NCBI GenBank assembly: GCA_938083195.1
Contig: CALKCK010000018.1
Coordinates: 124,001 to 188,000 of the forward strand
Source: an uncultured Pirellulaceae bacterium
GTDB taxonomy: Bacteria > Planctomycetota > Planctomycetia > Pirellulales > Pirellulaceae
DNA length: 64,000 nt
Direction of reading: 5' to 3'
The notes under the pieces were generated by a model. It saw nothing but the letters and a program-made list of their open reading frames with translations, was not told the origin of the DNA and did not search any database. This document shows, piece by piece, positions 1 to 9,103 of the stretch (the first letter of the stretch is position 1; each line of letters opens with the position of its first letter). The translations under genes and the position numbers were made by a program.

Positions 1-35
1 GCCGACAACCTTCATCCTCTAGTGCATTACCAAAA

Positions 36-2027
36 TTGCTGCTGTCGACTTTAATTGTCGTTGGACTTGGTTTGGTCCTGTATGGAGTTGCCAATTCAAT
101 GGGTTGGTTGCCAAATAAAGCTGGCAAAGTAACAGCCAAACCTTCCAGAGAGGGACGCGTTGCTGTTCCGCGGACGCTAATGTCGCTCAAGGCTTTTGAA
201 AAGGTTCGCCGAGAGGATGTTTTCGATCGGGAATTAGCCGACGAAAGTTATTTTTGGCTTCCCAAAGAAACGGTTGAGAGTAATCCGGATTGGGTTACCA
301 GCATGGACCAAATTATCAATCGGGTCATGGCGCGTGACAAAGGAAAAGACTTTGTCTTTAAAAAATCGGATTTTCTCCCCGAAGGAAGTTCTACTGGAAT
401 CATTGCAGGTGTCCCCGAGGGAAAGCAAGGATTTTTTCTTGATGTCGAAAAAATCCCGGGCCTTAGATTTTTAAAACAGGGCGATCGTTTCGATTTGATC
501 GCATCGTTCCCCAAAGCTTCGCAGGGATCCACCACGGAATATGGGTTGTTGATGGGCGGGATTAAAGTCAGGGGCAATAAGCCAATTCCAAAGGATGGCA
601 TCCGATTATTAGTCAAAGGTGGCACCATGGTGGCGTTAACCACCGATCGCTCGATGACCACTCAGGGGGGACTTGAGTTAAGTAACGCCACTGGTTCTGG
701 CAGAGTTTCCGCAGGCCGGCGCGACGAAAGGGTTGCGATTGCCATCGATCCAGCAGAAGCAATTCCATTGACTCAAGCACTTGGCGATGAATTGAAAATA
801 CATATGGTCGCGCAAAGTGGACAGGCAACCGAGGCAGAGGTAAAAGTCGCGGAAATTAACCTCGATGATTTGATTTCTTTTCCAGCTAATTCGGTTGAAA
901 TCAAAGCGTTTACGAAAATCAAGGCCAGCGATTTGGCAGAACCCCTGAGCAACGAGCTAAGGCGTTACTATTTCAAGCCCGGGCTTGCAGATGATAACTG
1001 GATACCAAATGCAAACGACCTGATTGGAAAGACCGTTTCTCACGATATTGAACCGGGCTACATTTTTAGCTCGGCGGACTTTTTACCTGATGGAAGCCTC
1101 GTAGAACAAGTAGCAGCTTTTCAAACAATCACCAGCGATATGTTCGTTGGAAAAGATAGCAAGTATATAAATGCCGTTGCTGCCCGAGACTTTGAGGCGG
1201 GGCATCCGTTGGTCGAAAACGACGTTTTGGCCGCCGGAAGTTTAGTCCAGGACGTCACACCGTTTCAGGCAATCACTATTTCAGATCTGGTTGCTTCCAA
1301 AAACTCCCTCTGGGTCGGACGTTATGCCGCTAAAGAGCTTGAAAAGGGCCACCTTATCCAAGAGGAAGATCTGCTGCCAGCAAACAGTGCGTTGAAGGCG
1401 ATCACACCCTTTCAACAACTCAAGATCGCTAATTTGGTTGACGGTTCACAGTCGCCTTGGATTGGAAGAGTTGCGTCTTGCGAAATCGAACCTGGTCAGG
1501 TTATCGACGAGACCCTGCTTTGTAAAAAAGGATCTCGCCCCAGTGTGTCGGCGGGAATTCCGGCGGGAATGATGGCAGTTTCAATCAACTCAGATTCGAT
1601 CAAAGGGTTAAATGATCTCGTGATGGGAGATCGAGTCGATTTAATCGAATCTTCCATCGTCGATCTCAGGAGTTCACTCGCCGGCATTGAGGTGTCAGAT
1701 GCATTGTTGGCCTCCGGGAACCGACAAGCCTACAACCAAGTTGTGGCAAATAACGCTTTAGTCGTGCGTAAACAGGATGGGCAATTCGTGTTAGCCGTTC
1801 GGATCGATGAGGTCACGAATCTTTCTAGATCACTGGTTTTAGAAGCCGAGCTGGTCGCGATTGCCCGGCCAGATCAGTTGAACTTCCAAGAAGAATCTGG
1901 CAACCGTTCGGATGGGGCCAGCAAGCTAAAATCGGATATTTATCCTCTGAGTAAGATTGTGGTAACTGAATTAATCGTTGGCGGACAAAAAACAGCGAAA
2001 GCGTTTCGGAGGGTTGACGATGAGTAG
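36..2027 (+). CDS. cpaB: Tad pilus assembly protein CpaB/RcpC, five-SAF-domain form (5' end may lie outside window)
   Basis: Periplasmic Tad (Flp) pilus factor thought to work with the CpaC secretin. An N-terminal membrane segment (about residues 2-20) is followed by a SAF-type segment (42-118) and a CpaB core (120-280). Then come four more SAF-like segments (about 282-353, 355-401, 403-450, 452-500), each with a repeated 'F..I...D L....W IG R A...IE.G..I...LL' pattern, and a second core beginning GIPAGMMAVSI (507-517). Usual CpaB proteins have about 250-350 residues and one SAF plus one core, so 663 residues is about double. The first start codon in the window is TTG at 36, but the frame has no stop back to the window edge, so the true start may be upstream. 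It heads a Tad operon and overlaps cpaE. The family call is firm; the domain count is from reading the repeats by eye. Confidence 0.85.
   Translation: MLLSTLIVVGLGLVLYGVANSMGWLPNKAGKVTAKPSREGRVAVPRTLMSLKAFEKVRREDVFDRELADESYFWLPKETVESNPDWVTSMDQIINRVMARDKGKDFVFKKSDFLPEGSSTGIIAGVPEGKQGFFLDVEKIPGLRFLKQGDRFDLIASFPKASQGSTTEYGLLMGGIKVRGNKPIPKDGIRLLVKGGTMVALTTDRSMTTQGGLELSNATGSGRVSAGRRDERVAIAIDPAEAIPLTQALGDELKIHMVAQSGQATEAEVKVAEINLDDLISFPANSVEIKAFTKIKASDLAEPLSNELRRYYFKPGLADDNWIPNANDLIGKTVSHDIEPGYIFSSADFLPDGSLVEQVAAFQTITSDMFVGKDSKYINAVAARDFEAGHPLVENDVLAAGSLVQDVTPFQAITISDLVASKNSLWVGRYAAKELEKGHLIQEEDLLPANSALKAITPFQQLKIANLVDGSQSPWIGRVASCEIEPGQVIDETLLCKKGSRPSVSAGIPAGMMAVSINSDSIKGLNDLVMGDRVDLIESSIVDLRSSLAGIEVSDALLASGNRQAYNQVVANNALVVRKQDGQFVLAVRIDEVTNLSRSLVLEAELVAIARPDQLNFQEESGNRSDGASKLKSDIYPLSKIVVTELIVGGQKTAKAFRRVDDE
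2008..2013 (+). promoter_or_regulatory. Ribosome binding site that sets the cpaE start
   Basis: GGAGGG six bases before ATG 2020. It favours ATG 2020 over an upstream in-frame TTG at 1978 that would only add a Lys/Arg-rich leader. Confidence 0.6.
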
Positions 2028-3264
2028 GCCACAAATTCTTGTCCATCGCACGGATCGAGAAATCGACTTTGAATTCGATCAAATCCTCGCTGAATTAAGC
2101 GGTGTCGTTCCTGTGTTTCATTATCGAGATGAGCTCAAGGATACGATTAATTCGGCGGCGGCATTCCAGCCTACCCTCCTAATGGTTCAATTAGACGAAG
2201 ATTTAGAGGCAGCAAAAACAACGATTGAAGAGTGTATTGCTGTTGCTCCGGACATCACGGTCGTCGGCATTTGCCAAATGGAAGGTGTGTCGGGGGGCGG
2301 ATCTAATATGATGTTGAATGCCCTTCAAATCGGCGTTGAAGATTTTATTCGAAGACCAATCTCTAATACGGATTTGCGAGAATTACTGAGTCGGCGTTTG
2401 GATAACCGCCGAGAAAAGAAGGCGACTCACGGAACGTTGGTTAGTTTTGTCAGTAACAAGGGCGGGGTTGGAAAAAGCACGTGTGCCGTCAACGCCGCGG
2501 TTGAGTTGGCTCAACGCCACCCGGAAAAGGTTCTGCTTGTTGATGGTTCGCTGCAGATGGGAGTTTGTGCTGCCCATTTGAATTTGGAGCCTCACGCAAC
2601 GATTGCTGATGCGTGGAACCAGCGAGATCGGTTGGATGACCAGCTTTTTCGAGAATTGACAACCGTTCATCAGTCCGGATTGCATTTGATGGCAGCCCCC
2701 CAAAGTGCCGTCGAGGCTGCTGAAATAGACGATGAATTTGTTGCTCGAATCTTGCTGCTCGCGCGGCGTACCTACGATTACGTAATCATTGATACCTTTC
2801 CATTGTTTGACCGAACAATCATGGCGATTCTCGATCTGAGCGACACCGCTTACATCGTGGCCGAGAATGTTGTTCCTACTTTAAAAACCGTACGTGGTTT
2901 TTTCCAACTACTTGAGGATGTAGGATTCGACGAACAGAATCGGAGATTCGTTCTCAATCGATTTTCATCTTACGCGGGCTCGCCTAGCTTGGCTGAAGTC
3001 GAGAGATTTGTGGGACAGAATGTTGATCATGTAATTCCATGGGATAAGAAGTTCGTCCTGGCAGCCAATGTAGGGCAGCCGCTGTTGAGTTCGAAGTTTC
3101 GCTGGAACAAGTCGTTTAAAGCGCTGAATCAAATCGTAGAGTCAATCGAAAGCGATGCTCAGAAAAGTAGGTCGACTGGCTATTCTGCAGGCTATGAGAT
3201 GGACAGCGAAACAGATGGATTTAGCTCCGAAGTACGATCGACTAACGATCGGGAAGGCGTGTAA
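2020..3264 (+). CDS. cpaE: Tad pilus localisation ATPase CpaE/TadZ
   Basis: MinD/ParA-like ATPase that positions the Tad machinery at a cell pole (family knowledge). Residues 1-125 form a receiver-like domain. Its expected phospho-acceptor strand reads LLMVQLD, with Gln in the usual acidic place, so it is probably a pseudo-receiver. The deviant Walker A motif NKGGVGKST lies at about 146-154, followed by VLLVDGSLQMG and the DYVIIDTFP switch region. The length, 414 residues, is normal. The start at ATG 2020 overlaps the cpaB stop by 8 bases and has a good ribosome binding site. The stop overlaps the cpaF start by one base, so translation is probably coupled. Confidence 0.9.
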   Translation: MSRPQILVHRTDREIDFEFDQILAELSGVVPVFHYRDELKDTINSAAAFQPTLLMVQLDEDLEAAKTTIEECIAVAPDITVVGICQMEGVSGGGSNMMLNALQIGVEDFIRRPISNTDLRELLSRRLDNRREKKATHGTLVSFVSNKGGVGKSTCAVNAAVELAQRHPEKVLLVDGSLQMGVCAAHLNLEPHATIADAWNQRDRLDDQLFRELTTVHQSGLHLMAAPQSAVEAAEIDDEFVARILLLARRTYDYVIIDTFPLFDRTIMAILDLSDTAYIVAENVVPTLKTVRGFFQLLEDVGFDEQNRRFVLNRFSSYAGSPSLAEVERFVGQNVDHVIPWDKKFVLAANVGQPLLSSKFRWNKSFKALNQIVESIESDAQKSRSTGYSAGYEMDSETDGFSSEVRSTNDREGV

Positions 3265-4685
3265 TGACCAAGCGTTCAATTCGGGCCATATTGAAAAAAA
3301 AAACGATCAAGGTGCCTCAAGATCGGTTATTAAAAAAGCCGTCTAACGGCCAACCAACAGCTGACTCAACCAATGTTTCATTGGGAGCCGCGGCACTTGA
3401 ACAAAGGGCCAGTAAAAAGCTGGAGTACCAGTCGATTAAAGGTGGGCTGCACGAGCGATTGATTGACCATTTGAACAATGCCGGAATGCTAATCCGCCCA
3501 GACGATGAACTTAAACAGCATGTCGAAGAGTTTGTTGCTGGAGTACTGGAAACAGAAGATATTCCGCTGAATCAATCAGAGCGAATTCGGCTGGCAGAGG
3601 AGTTGCTAGAAGAAGCCCTCGGAAGCGGACCGCTTGCTCCACTGATGGGAGATCCCGCGATATCAGATATCTTGGTGAACCGGTTCGATACCGTTTATGT
3701 AGAGCGATTTGGCGTTCTCGAGCCGACCGATATTCGATTTCGAGATGAGGAACACCTGGTGCGAATCATCACCCGAATTGCCGCCAGGGTTGGAAGAAGA
3801 ATTGACACCTCCTCTCCTATGGTGGATGCGAGGCTTCCAGACGGAAGCCGTGTCAACGCGACTTTACCTCCTGTCACGTTGGATGGGCCGACCTTGTCTA
3901 TTCGCAGGTTCGGAAGAAGGCGTTTGACGAGCGAAAATTTAGTTCGACTGGGTATGTTCTCGGAGCAGATGCTGAAGTTTCTCGAATTGTGTGTTGTGAA
4001 TCGAAAAAACATTTTGATTTCTGGAGGTACCGGGAGCGGGAAATCCACATTGCTGGGGGCCGTTTCGGAGTCAATTCCTCCTCAAGAAAGAATCATCACG
4101 ATTGAAGATGCCGCCGAATTAATGTTGGGACAAGACAACGTCATTCGAATGGAGACGCGAGCAGCAAATGTCGAAGGCCAAGGTCAGATTTCGCAACGAG
4201 ATCTGGTCGTGAATGCGTTGAGAATGCGTCCCGACCGCATCGTAATGGGGGAAGTCAGAGCAGGTGAAGCCCTTGATATGCTGCAAGCAATGAACACCGG
4301 GCACGATGGAAGCTTGACTACTATCCACGCCAATAGCCCTCGAGATGCTTTTGCAAGGCTGGAGACAATGGTCATGATGGCTGGTATGGATCTTCCCTCA
4401 CGGGCGATTCGAGAACAGGCAGTCTCAGCGATAAGTATGGTTGTCCACGTTCGCCGATACGAAGACGGAACTCGTCGCATTGAGCGCATTGCCGAGGTCG
4501 TGGGCCTTGAGGGTCAGACGCCTCAATTGCAGGATATTTACGTCTTCAAACAAATTGGGAAAGAAGAAAATAGAATCACTGGTCGGTTCGAAGCGACTGG
4601 GATCGTGCCTCGTATTTCCAATGAATTGGCGGCTCGCGGAATTGAAATCTCAAATCAAAAGTTTTTTGAAAGAGATGCTCAATGA
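3264..4685 (+). CDS. cpaF: Tad pilus secretion ATPase CpaF/TadA
   Basis: Hexameric cytoplasmic ATPase that powers Flp pilus assembly. The 473-residue protein has the expected N-terminal helical domain and a type II/IV secretion NTPase domain. Walker A GGTGSGKST is at about 254-262, followed by the Asp box (TIEDAAEL), Walker B RPDRIVMGEVR and the His box TGHDGSLTTIHANSP. All key motifs are intact. ATG overlaps the cpaE stop (TAATG), and the 3' end overlaps tadB by four bases. A Lys-rich N-terminal tail of about 25 residues precedes the domain. Confidence 0.95.
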   Translation: MTKRSIRAILKKKTIKVPQDRLLKKPSNGQPTADSTNVSLGAAALEQRASKKLEYQSIKGGLHERLIDHLNNAGMLIRPDDELKQHVEEFVAGVLETEDIPLNQSERIRLAEELLEEALGSGPLAPLMGDPAISDILVNRFDTVYVERFGVLEPTDIRFRDEEHLVRIITRIAARVGRRIDTSSPMVDARLPDGSRVNATLPPVTLDGPTLSIRRFGRRRLTSENLVRLGMFSEQMLKFLELCVVNRKNILISGGTGSGKSTLLGAVSESIPPQERIITIEDAAELMLGQDNVIRMETRAANVEGQGQISQRDLVVNALRMRPDRIVMGEVRAGEALDMLQAMNTGHDGSLTTIHANSPRDAFARLETMVMMAGMDLPSRAIREQAVSAISMVVHVRRYEDGTRRIERIAEVVGLEGQTPQLQDIYVFKQIGKEENRITGRFEATGIVPRISNELAARGIEISNQKFFERDAQ

Positions 4686-5530
4686 CGTATGTTTTAACAG
4701 GGAGCGGCTTATTGATTGCCATCGGTGCGGTCGCGTACTATTGGCGATTCACGGCGATTCGGGAGAGCTTAAGTAAGCGTCTGTTAACGCCGGCGATTGG
4801 TAGTGAGCAAGTTTTAGTGACTGTGAAACCATTCGCGCAGCGCCATTTTCTGATTCCGATTTTACTAGGAATAATTGTCGGATTGGTTTTGGCTTTCTTA
4901 TTTAGCTGGCCTTTGAATATCTCTATCGGTTTGGCGTTTGCGATAACCCTGATGGGATTTGAGGCAGATGCTTGGTTTTACGAAACGCGACTAACGAAAA
5001 TTGAGAGCCAATTAGCTGATTCAATTGATCTACTCGTTGCCAGTCTTGGAGCGGGGTCTTCACTGCAAGCCTCTTTGGTCCAGGCGGCGGATTATACTGA
5101 GAATCCATTGAAGAGAGAGCTTTCCGAATTGGTTGCTAGACTGAGACTTGGCGACTCTCCTGCCGATGCTTTTGAGCTTTTAGAGAAACGAGTCCCAACC
5201 GAGACGTTTCAACTCCTGGCGACTTCGCTCGTTGTGAATTGGCAAGTAGGTGGAGGGCTTGCCGAAACCCTCGCGGGTGTTGGCAAAACCATTCGTGATC
5301 GACTCGCGATCTCACGGCAAATAAGAACGCTGAGTACGCAGGGGCGGTTGACGACGATGACAGTCATCAGCGTGGTCTGGTTCATGGCCGCGATGATGTG
5401 GCAATCGGACGAAATGAGGTTTGTTGGATTTGTAAACAGCCAACCGGGAAGTTGGCTGATGACCGCGACGCTCACGCTGCAAGGCGTCGGGATTGCAATG
5501 GTATCAAAAATTAGTCGCCCGAGAATTTAA
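4682..5530 (+). CDS. tadB: Tad pilus inner-membrane platform protein TadB
   Basis: Type II secretion F-domain membrane protein, one half of the inner-membrane platform on which CpaF acts. The 282 residues hold an N-terminal membrane segment (about 4-21), a hydrophobic pair near 58-98, a cytoplasmic T2SSF helical domain (about 105-220, with DSIDLLVASLGAGSSLQASL) and C-terminal membrane segments. It starts in the ATGA overlap with cpaF and ends 3 bases before tadC. Position between cpaF and a second F-domain gene is typical of tadB. Confidence 0.88.
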   Translation: MTYVLTGSGLLIAIGAVAYYWRFTAIRESLSKRLLTPAIGSEQVLVTVKPFAQRHFLIPILLGIIVGLVLAFLFSWPLNISIGLAFAITLMGFEADAWFYETRLTKIESQLADSIDLLVASLGAGSSLQASLVQAADYTENPLKRELSELVARLRLGDSPADAFELLEKRVPTETFQLLATSLVVNWQVGGGLAETLAGVGKTIRDRLAISRQIRTLSTQGRLTTMTVISVVWFMAAMMWQSDEMRFVGFVNSQPGSWLMTATLTLQGVGIAMVSKISRPRI

Positions 5531-5533
5531 CTC

Positions 5534-6451
5534 ATGATAATTCCAATTCTAGTTTTTGCTGCCGCCATCGGAACAGTCGTCTGGTTGTGGCAACTTTACG
5601 TCGTCAGGTTAAAAATAAATCAACGTCTGGCTGAACCGAATAGCCCTGAACAGGACTCCAGTGTCTCGCGCGAGGACTTGCTAGAAAAAGGACGAGTTTC
5701 GATTTGGCTTTTTCGATCCGGGTTTCGCCGACCCGAAGCCCTAGCCATTTACTGCGCTGCGACATTCGTGCTTGGTTTTCTGGGGTTGGGTTTGATGTTC
5801 CAACTGTCGCGACAAGGGATATTTATTGTCGCCTCAGAGATGGTTAGCAGTATTCCAGGCGGCGTTGGAAATGTGTTGATCCCATTTGTGCTTGGAACCC
5901 CTTGGTTTTTATTTGCTGTCCTGACGTTAATTCCCACCTTAATCGTGCGATCGGCCCGACGGAATCGAGTCAAGAAGATCGAGCAGGAATTGCCGCTCTT
6001 ACTTGACCTGTTGACAACGCTCGCGCAGGCTGGGATCGGATTCGACAGCGCTTTGGATAAGATTCTCTCTGTCCAAAAACAATCACAACCCTTGGTTCAG
6101 GAATTGAGACTGTTTCAATATGACAACCTTGCCGGCCGTTCCCGTGTTGAATCATTACGGCGGTTGATGCGACGGGTACACGTTCCCATGTTTTCGGCCT
6201 TCATTTCTGCAATCGTTCAAGCGGAACAAACTGGAACTGGAATGGGAGCGACCTTAAAAACCCAGTCGGCAGAAATGCGGTCGAGGCGACGCGAGAAAGC
6301 TTCCGCTGCTGCTTTGTCAGTGCCGACGATGCTCGTGCTTCCCATGGTTCTTGGGTTCCTGCCCGGAATTTTTATTATTCTCTTGGGGCCAATGCTATTT
6401 GAAGTCTTTGGTGTTTTGGATCAGAGTTTTCGAGGGCCACTTGGGCAGTGA
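5534..6451 (+). CDS. tadC: Tad pilus inner-membrane platform protein TadC
   Basis: Second T2SSF-domain membrane protein of the pair TadB/TadC. It has 305 residues: an N-terminal membrane segment (1-22), further hydrophobic segments at about 70-100 and 115-140, the T2SSF domain at about 150-275 (EQELPLLLDLLTTLAQAGIGFDSAL is diagnostic), and a last membrane segment before a short tail. It follows tadB directly with a 3-base gap, consistent with co-translation and heteromeric assembly. It has no unusual features. Confidence 0.88.
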   Translation: MIIPILVFAAAIGTVVWLWQLYVVRLKINQRLAEPNSPEQDSSVSREDLLEKGRVSIWLFRSGFRRPEALAIYCAATFVLGFLGLGLMFQLSRQGIFIVASEMVSSIPGGVGNVLIPFVLGTPWFLFAVLTLIPTLIVRSARRNRVKKIEQELPLLLDLLTTLAQAGIGFDSALDKILSVQKQSQPLVQELRLFQYDNLAGRSRVESLRRLMRRVHVPMFSAFISAIVQAEQTGTGMGATLKTQSAEMRSRRREKASAAALSVPTMLVLPMVLGFLPGIFIILLGPMLFEVFGVLDQSFRGPLGQ

Positions 6452-6512
6452 ATTGTGGTCGAAAACGATTCGCGACTAATTTGTAAAGTTTGTTTAGAGG
6501 TGTGGAAGCTAG

Positions 6513-6848
6513 ATGGTCAACCTAATCAACGCCAAAACGGGGGAGACTATTCTTGCCGAATTAGAATTAGCACGGTCATTTTGGAAGCGATTTGTTGGAT
6601 TGATGTTTCGTAAGTCGTTGCCGGTCGGGTGTGGCATTTGGATCAAACCGTGTAAGTCAATTCATACAATGTGGATGCGAATGTCCATTGATGTTCATTT
6701 TCTTGACGAGAACAACAGTGTTATTGGAGTCCGCAAGAATGTTCGACCTTGGCGAGTCGTGCTTGCTCCAGCAAATACCACAAGCGTTTTGGAAATTCAG
6801 TCCAGTACTATTGAGATTCCGGTGAATACGAGGGTGGAGACGGTATGA
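6513..6848 (+). CDS. DUF192 family protein in the Tad operon
   Basis: A 111-residue protein with the DUF192 signature: a leader TGETILAELELA, then FWKRFVGLMFRK, then GIWIKPCKSIHTMWMRMSIDVHFLDENN, and a C-terminal strand pair. The family is small, has a beta-barrel-like fold and no firmly assigned function. Members are often found inside Tad pilus loci, which fits its position between tadC and tadE. Many homologues carry a signal peptide, but this one has none, suggesting a cytoplasmic location. The start at 6513 lies 12 bases after AGAGG, and the 3' end overlaps tadE by 4 bases, so it is almost certainly cotranscribed with the pilus genes. Confidence 0.82.
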   Translation: MVNLINAKTGETILAELELARSFWKRFVGLMFRKSLPVGCGIWIKPCKSIHTMWMRMSIDVHFLDENNSVIGVRKNVRPWRVVLAPANTTSVLEIQSSTIEIPVNTRVETV

Positions 6849-7828
6849 AAAGACAACGTTTAAACCGACGAGGTCAGGCACTGCTAGAGTTCGCAATCTT
6901 GATTCCGCTGGTGATTATCTTGATAGGCGCAACCGTCAGCTTTGGGCTGTTCTTTTATCAGGGAAATGTTTTGCAACAAGCCGTCGATGTGGCAGCGCAG
7001 GAAATCTCAAGGATGCCTTTTGAACCCACTCAGGAGTTGGGGCTTGGGCGAATTGATAAATGCAATCTATCTGATCTCGTTGTCGATGAAACCGATTTTA
7101 AAAATCAAATCTACGACGAAAAATATTTAGTGATTCCAGATTCGGCTTGGAGTGCGTCGACGGCGTTTAATGACGACTTTCAATCCTATGTCGCCACGCT
7201 TCCCTTGCTCAACCGCTTGCTGGTTCCTGTGATGATTCGTGACTACAAACTTAATCTAACCCGGTATCCCGGAGCCCTAGTTACCAACGATCAGGGGGAG
7301 CAAACAGTGCTCATTCCTCTAGTCGCTTACAATTACAACGGGATTGTTGACGGTTATCAGTGTGCTGGTGAAACCATTGTGGAGTGGGTAGCCCCAGTAG
7401 AGGAAATTCGAGTGGATCACGATGGTGATGGAACAACGGCCAAAGAGGGGCCCTATCGACTCGTTTCTAATTCGGAGTCGGCTAACGATATTCCCTCGTT
7501 CGTTCGAGGAATGGTGGCGATTCGGATTAATTACCCGGCTCAGTCAACGACGTTAATTAATCGAACCAGTTTACCTGCGGCTTCAAATCCCACCGGTAAA
7601 GTGGGTCAAGTCATCGTGGTTGCCGACGACCAGAGTCTAAGTGATGGCGATACTGGATGTTACACGTTGGTCGTCAATGATCCATCGATTGCGAATGGCC
7701 CAGCCGATCCCTTTGGAGGCCGATACGGGCTGGGTAGTCTTTCTGTTCTTAAGGGTAGCGTGCGGCCCTATCGAAAGGTGATGACGTTTCAAGCAATTTA
7801 TCGACGAGAGGTATTTGCCGATGAATAA
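6845..7828 (+). CDS. TadE-like pseudopilin
   Basis: A 327-residue protein with a short charged N-terminus, the conserved RRGQALLEFAILIPLVIILIGATV membrane helix (about 10-35) and a long extracytoplasmic domain. The Glu of ALLEFA corresponds to the pilin-type Glu +5. TadE-like pseudopilins are thought to be processed by the prepilin peptidase and to take part in pilus initiation or adhesion. The protein is longer than classical TadE (about 150-200 residues). The start overlaps the DUF192 gene, and the end overlaps the following tadG-like gene by 8 bases. Confidence 0.82.
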   Translation: MKRQRLNRRGQALLEFAILIPLVIILIGATVSFGLFFYQGNVLQQAVDVAAQEISRMPFEPTQELGLGRIDKCNLSDLVVDETDFKNQIYDEKYLVIPDSAWSASTAFNDDFQSYVATLPLLNRLLVPVMIRDYKLNLTRYPGALVTNDQGEQTVLIPLVAYNYNGIVDGYQCAGETIVEWVAPVEEIRVDHDGDGTTAKEGPYRLVSNSESANDIPSFVRGMVAIRINYPAQSTTLINRTSLPAASNPTGKVGQVIVVADDQSLSDGDTGCYTLVVNDPSIANGPADPFGGRYGLGSLSVLKGSVRPYRKVMTFQAIYRREVFADE

Positions 7829-8990
7829 ATCACGTTGTTGTAGAGCAAGAAAAGGCCAATCGTTGTTGCTAGTGATGTTCATGCTAATCGTGTTGGCAGG
7901 CATCATGGCCCTAACTCTCGATTTTGGATTTGTTCTTCAATCACGAAGACTGATGCAGACTGGAGTCGACACCGCGGCGCTGGAAGGTTTGCGGAATCTT
8001 GACACGGACAATGACAACGTTGGGGATGGGCGGCAAAATGCAGCGGCACTTTTGAGAAATGTATTTGATGACGATTTGGATCCCACATCCAATTCCACGA
8101 CGGTCGGAGCGGGCATCGATAGCTCGTTGGTACAAGGCGATGGATTTCGACAAACGATTTTGGGAAATGGTACCGGTTCTCAGTCGCTGTACGAAAATCG
8201 CAGTGAGTTTATATATCGTCCAGATCCACAACTGAACACTTTGAATCTTCCCAATGGTGATATGGTGGCAGGTCAATACATCGAAAATGCAACCAGTCAT
8301 CAAGAATTCTCGGACTATGAGCGAGCCGATTTTTCCGTCGGGGCTCTGGGCGATCCCTCGTCAGCTTTTTTAACTCGTATGCGCCGGACACACGATCCGG
8401 ATGGCGAGGATCGGATCTCAGAGGTAAGTTCGGGCAGCGGCGGCCTGCCGTTATTGATGGGCCGACTCGGTTGGTTTTCAGTGAGACCCGCCAACTCAAG
8501 TTATTCGATTCGTCGTGATGGCGTGACAGTGCGAGCGACGGCGATCGCGGATCAAAAAATTACTGTTCGCGTTTGGGTAACCACTGACACGAAGATCTTT
8601 TCAGCGATTCCGTTTGGTGTTTCCAAATCGGACTTTGTTTCAAAGCCTGACATTTCTGACGACATAAAACCGACAACAGCGGTCATTACTCAATTCGGCC
8701 AGCTAGCGCAGTTCGCGCCGGCGGGCAGCTATTCCGGTGAGGTTGGCTATATCGCTGTGATTGATGAAACACTTTCGTCGCCGAGAGCCATTGGATTTTT
8801 CCAAGCAGGATCTGCATCGGCTTCCAGTCGTCAGGCCAATGCCTCCTCCCGTTTACAGGACGTTTGGGGGGGGCTAAGCGAGCTGACGCCATCGGAACGT
8901 TCATCTTTGTGGGCGAGTCGGGCCGAGGTTGGGAGCACTTCAGCCAACCAATTGTTGAAATCTGGAGTTCTAGTCCGAACGTTACGTTAA
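7821..8990 (+). CDS. TadG-like pilus assembly protein
   Basis: A 389-residue protein with a basic Cys-containing N-terminus and the 'KGQSLLLVMFMLIVLAGI' membrane helix (about 12-35). The helix is followed by LTLDFGFVLQSRRLMQTGVDTAALEGL, the hallmark of TadG-like N-terminal domains, in which the new DNA-encoded tail packs as a helix outside the membrane. The rest is an extracellular beta-rich region without a recognised von Willebrand A domain. I chose ATG 7821 with GAGAGG upstream, although an in-frame TTG lies two codons earlier. Together with the TadE-like gene it probably forms minor components of the pilus. Confidence 0.8.
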   Translation: MNKSRCCRARKGQSLLLVMFMLIVLAGIMALTLDFGFVLQSRRLMQTGVDTAALEGLRNLDTDNDNVGDGRQNAAALLRNVFDDDLDPTSNSTTVGAGIDSSLVQGDGFRQTILGNGTGSQSLYENRSEFIYRPDPQLNTLNLPNGDMVAGQYIENATSHQEFSDYERADFSVGALGDPSSAFLTRMRRTHDPDGEDRISEVSSGSGGLPLLMGRLGWFSVRPANSSYSIRRDGVTVRATAIADQKITVRVWVTTDTKIFSAIPFGVSKSDFVSKPDISDDIKPTTAVITQFGQLAQFAPAGSYSGEVGYIAVIDETLSSPRAIGFFQAGSASASSRQANASSRLQDVWGGLSELTPSERSSLWASRAEVGSTSANQLLKSGVLVRTLR

Positions 8991-9103
8991 TTTGCCAGAC
9001 TTACACCGAATCTTAATACAGTTCATTCCGAAGCTTGACGATTGTAAGGGTTATACGGCTATGGAGCCCACATCCATCATCTCATTGCTTCGGTTAATGT
9101 CTC

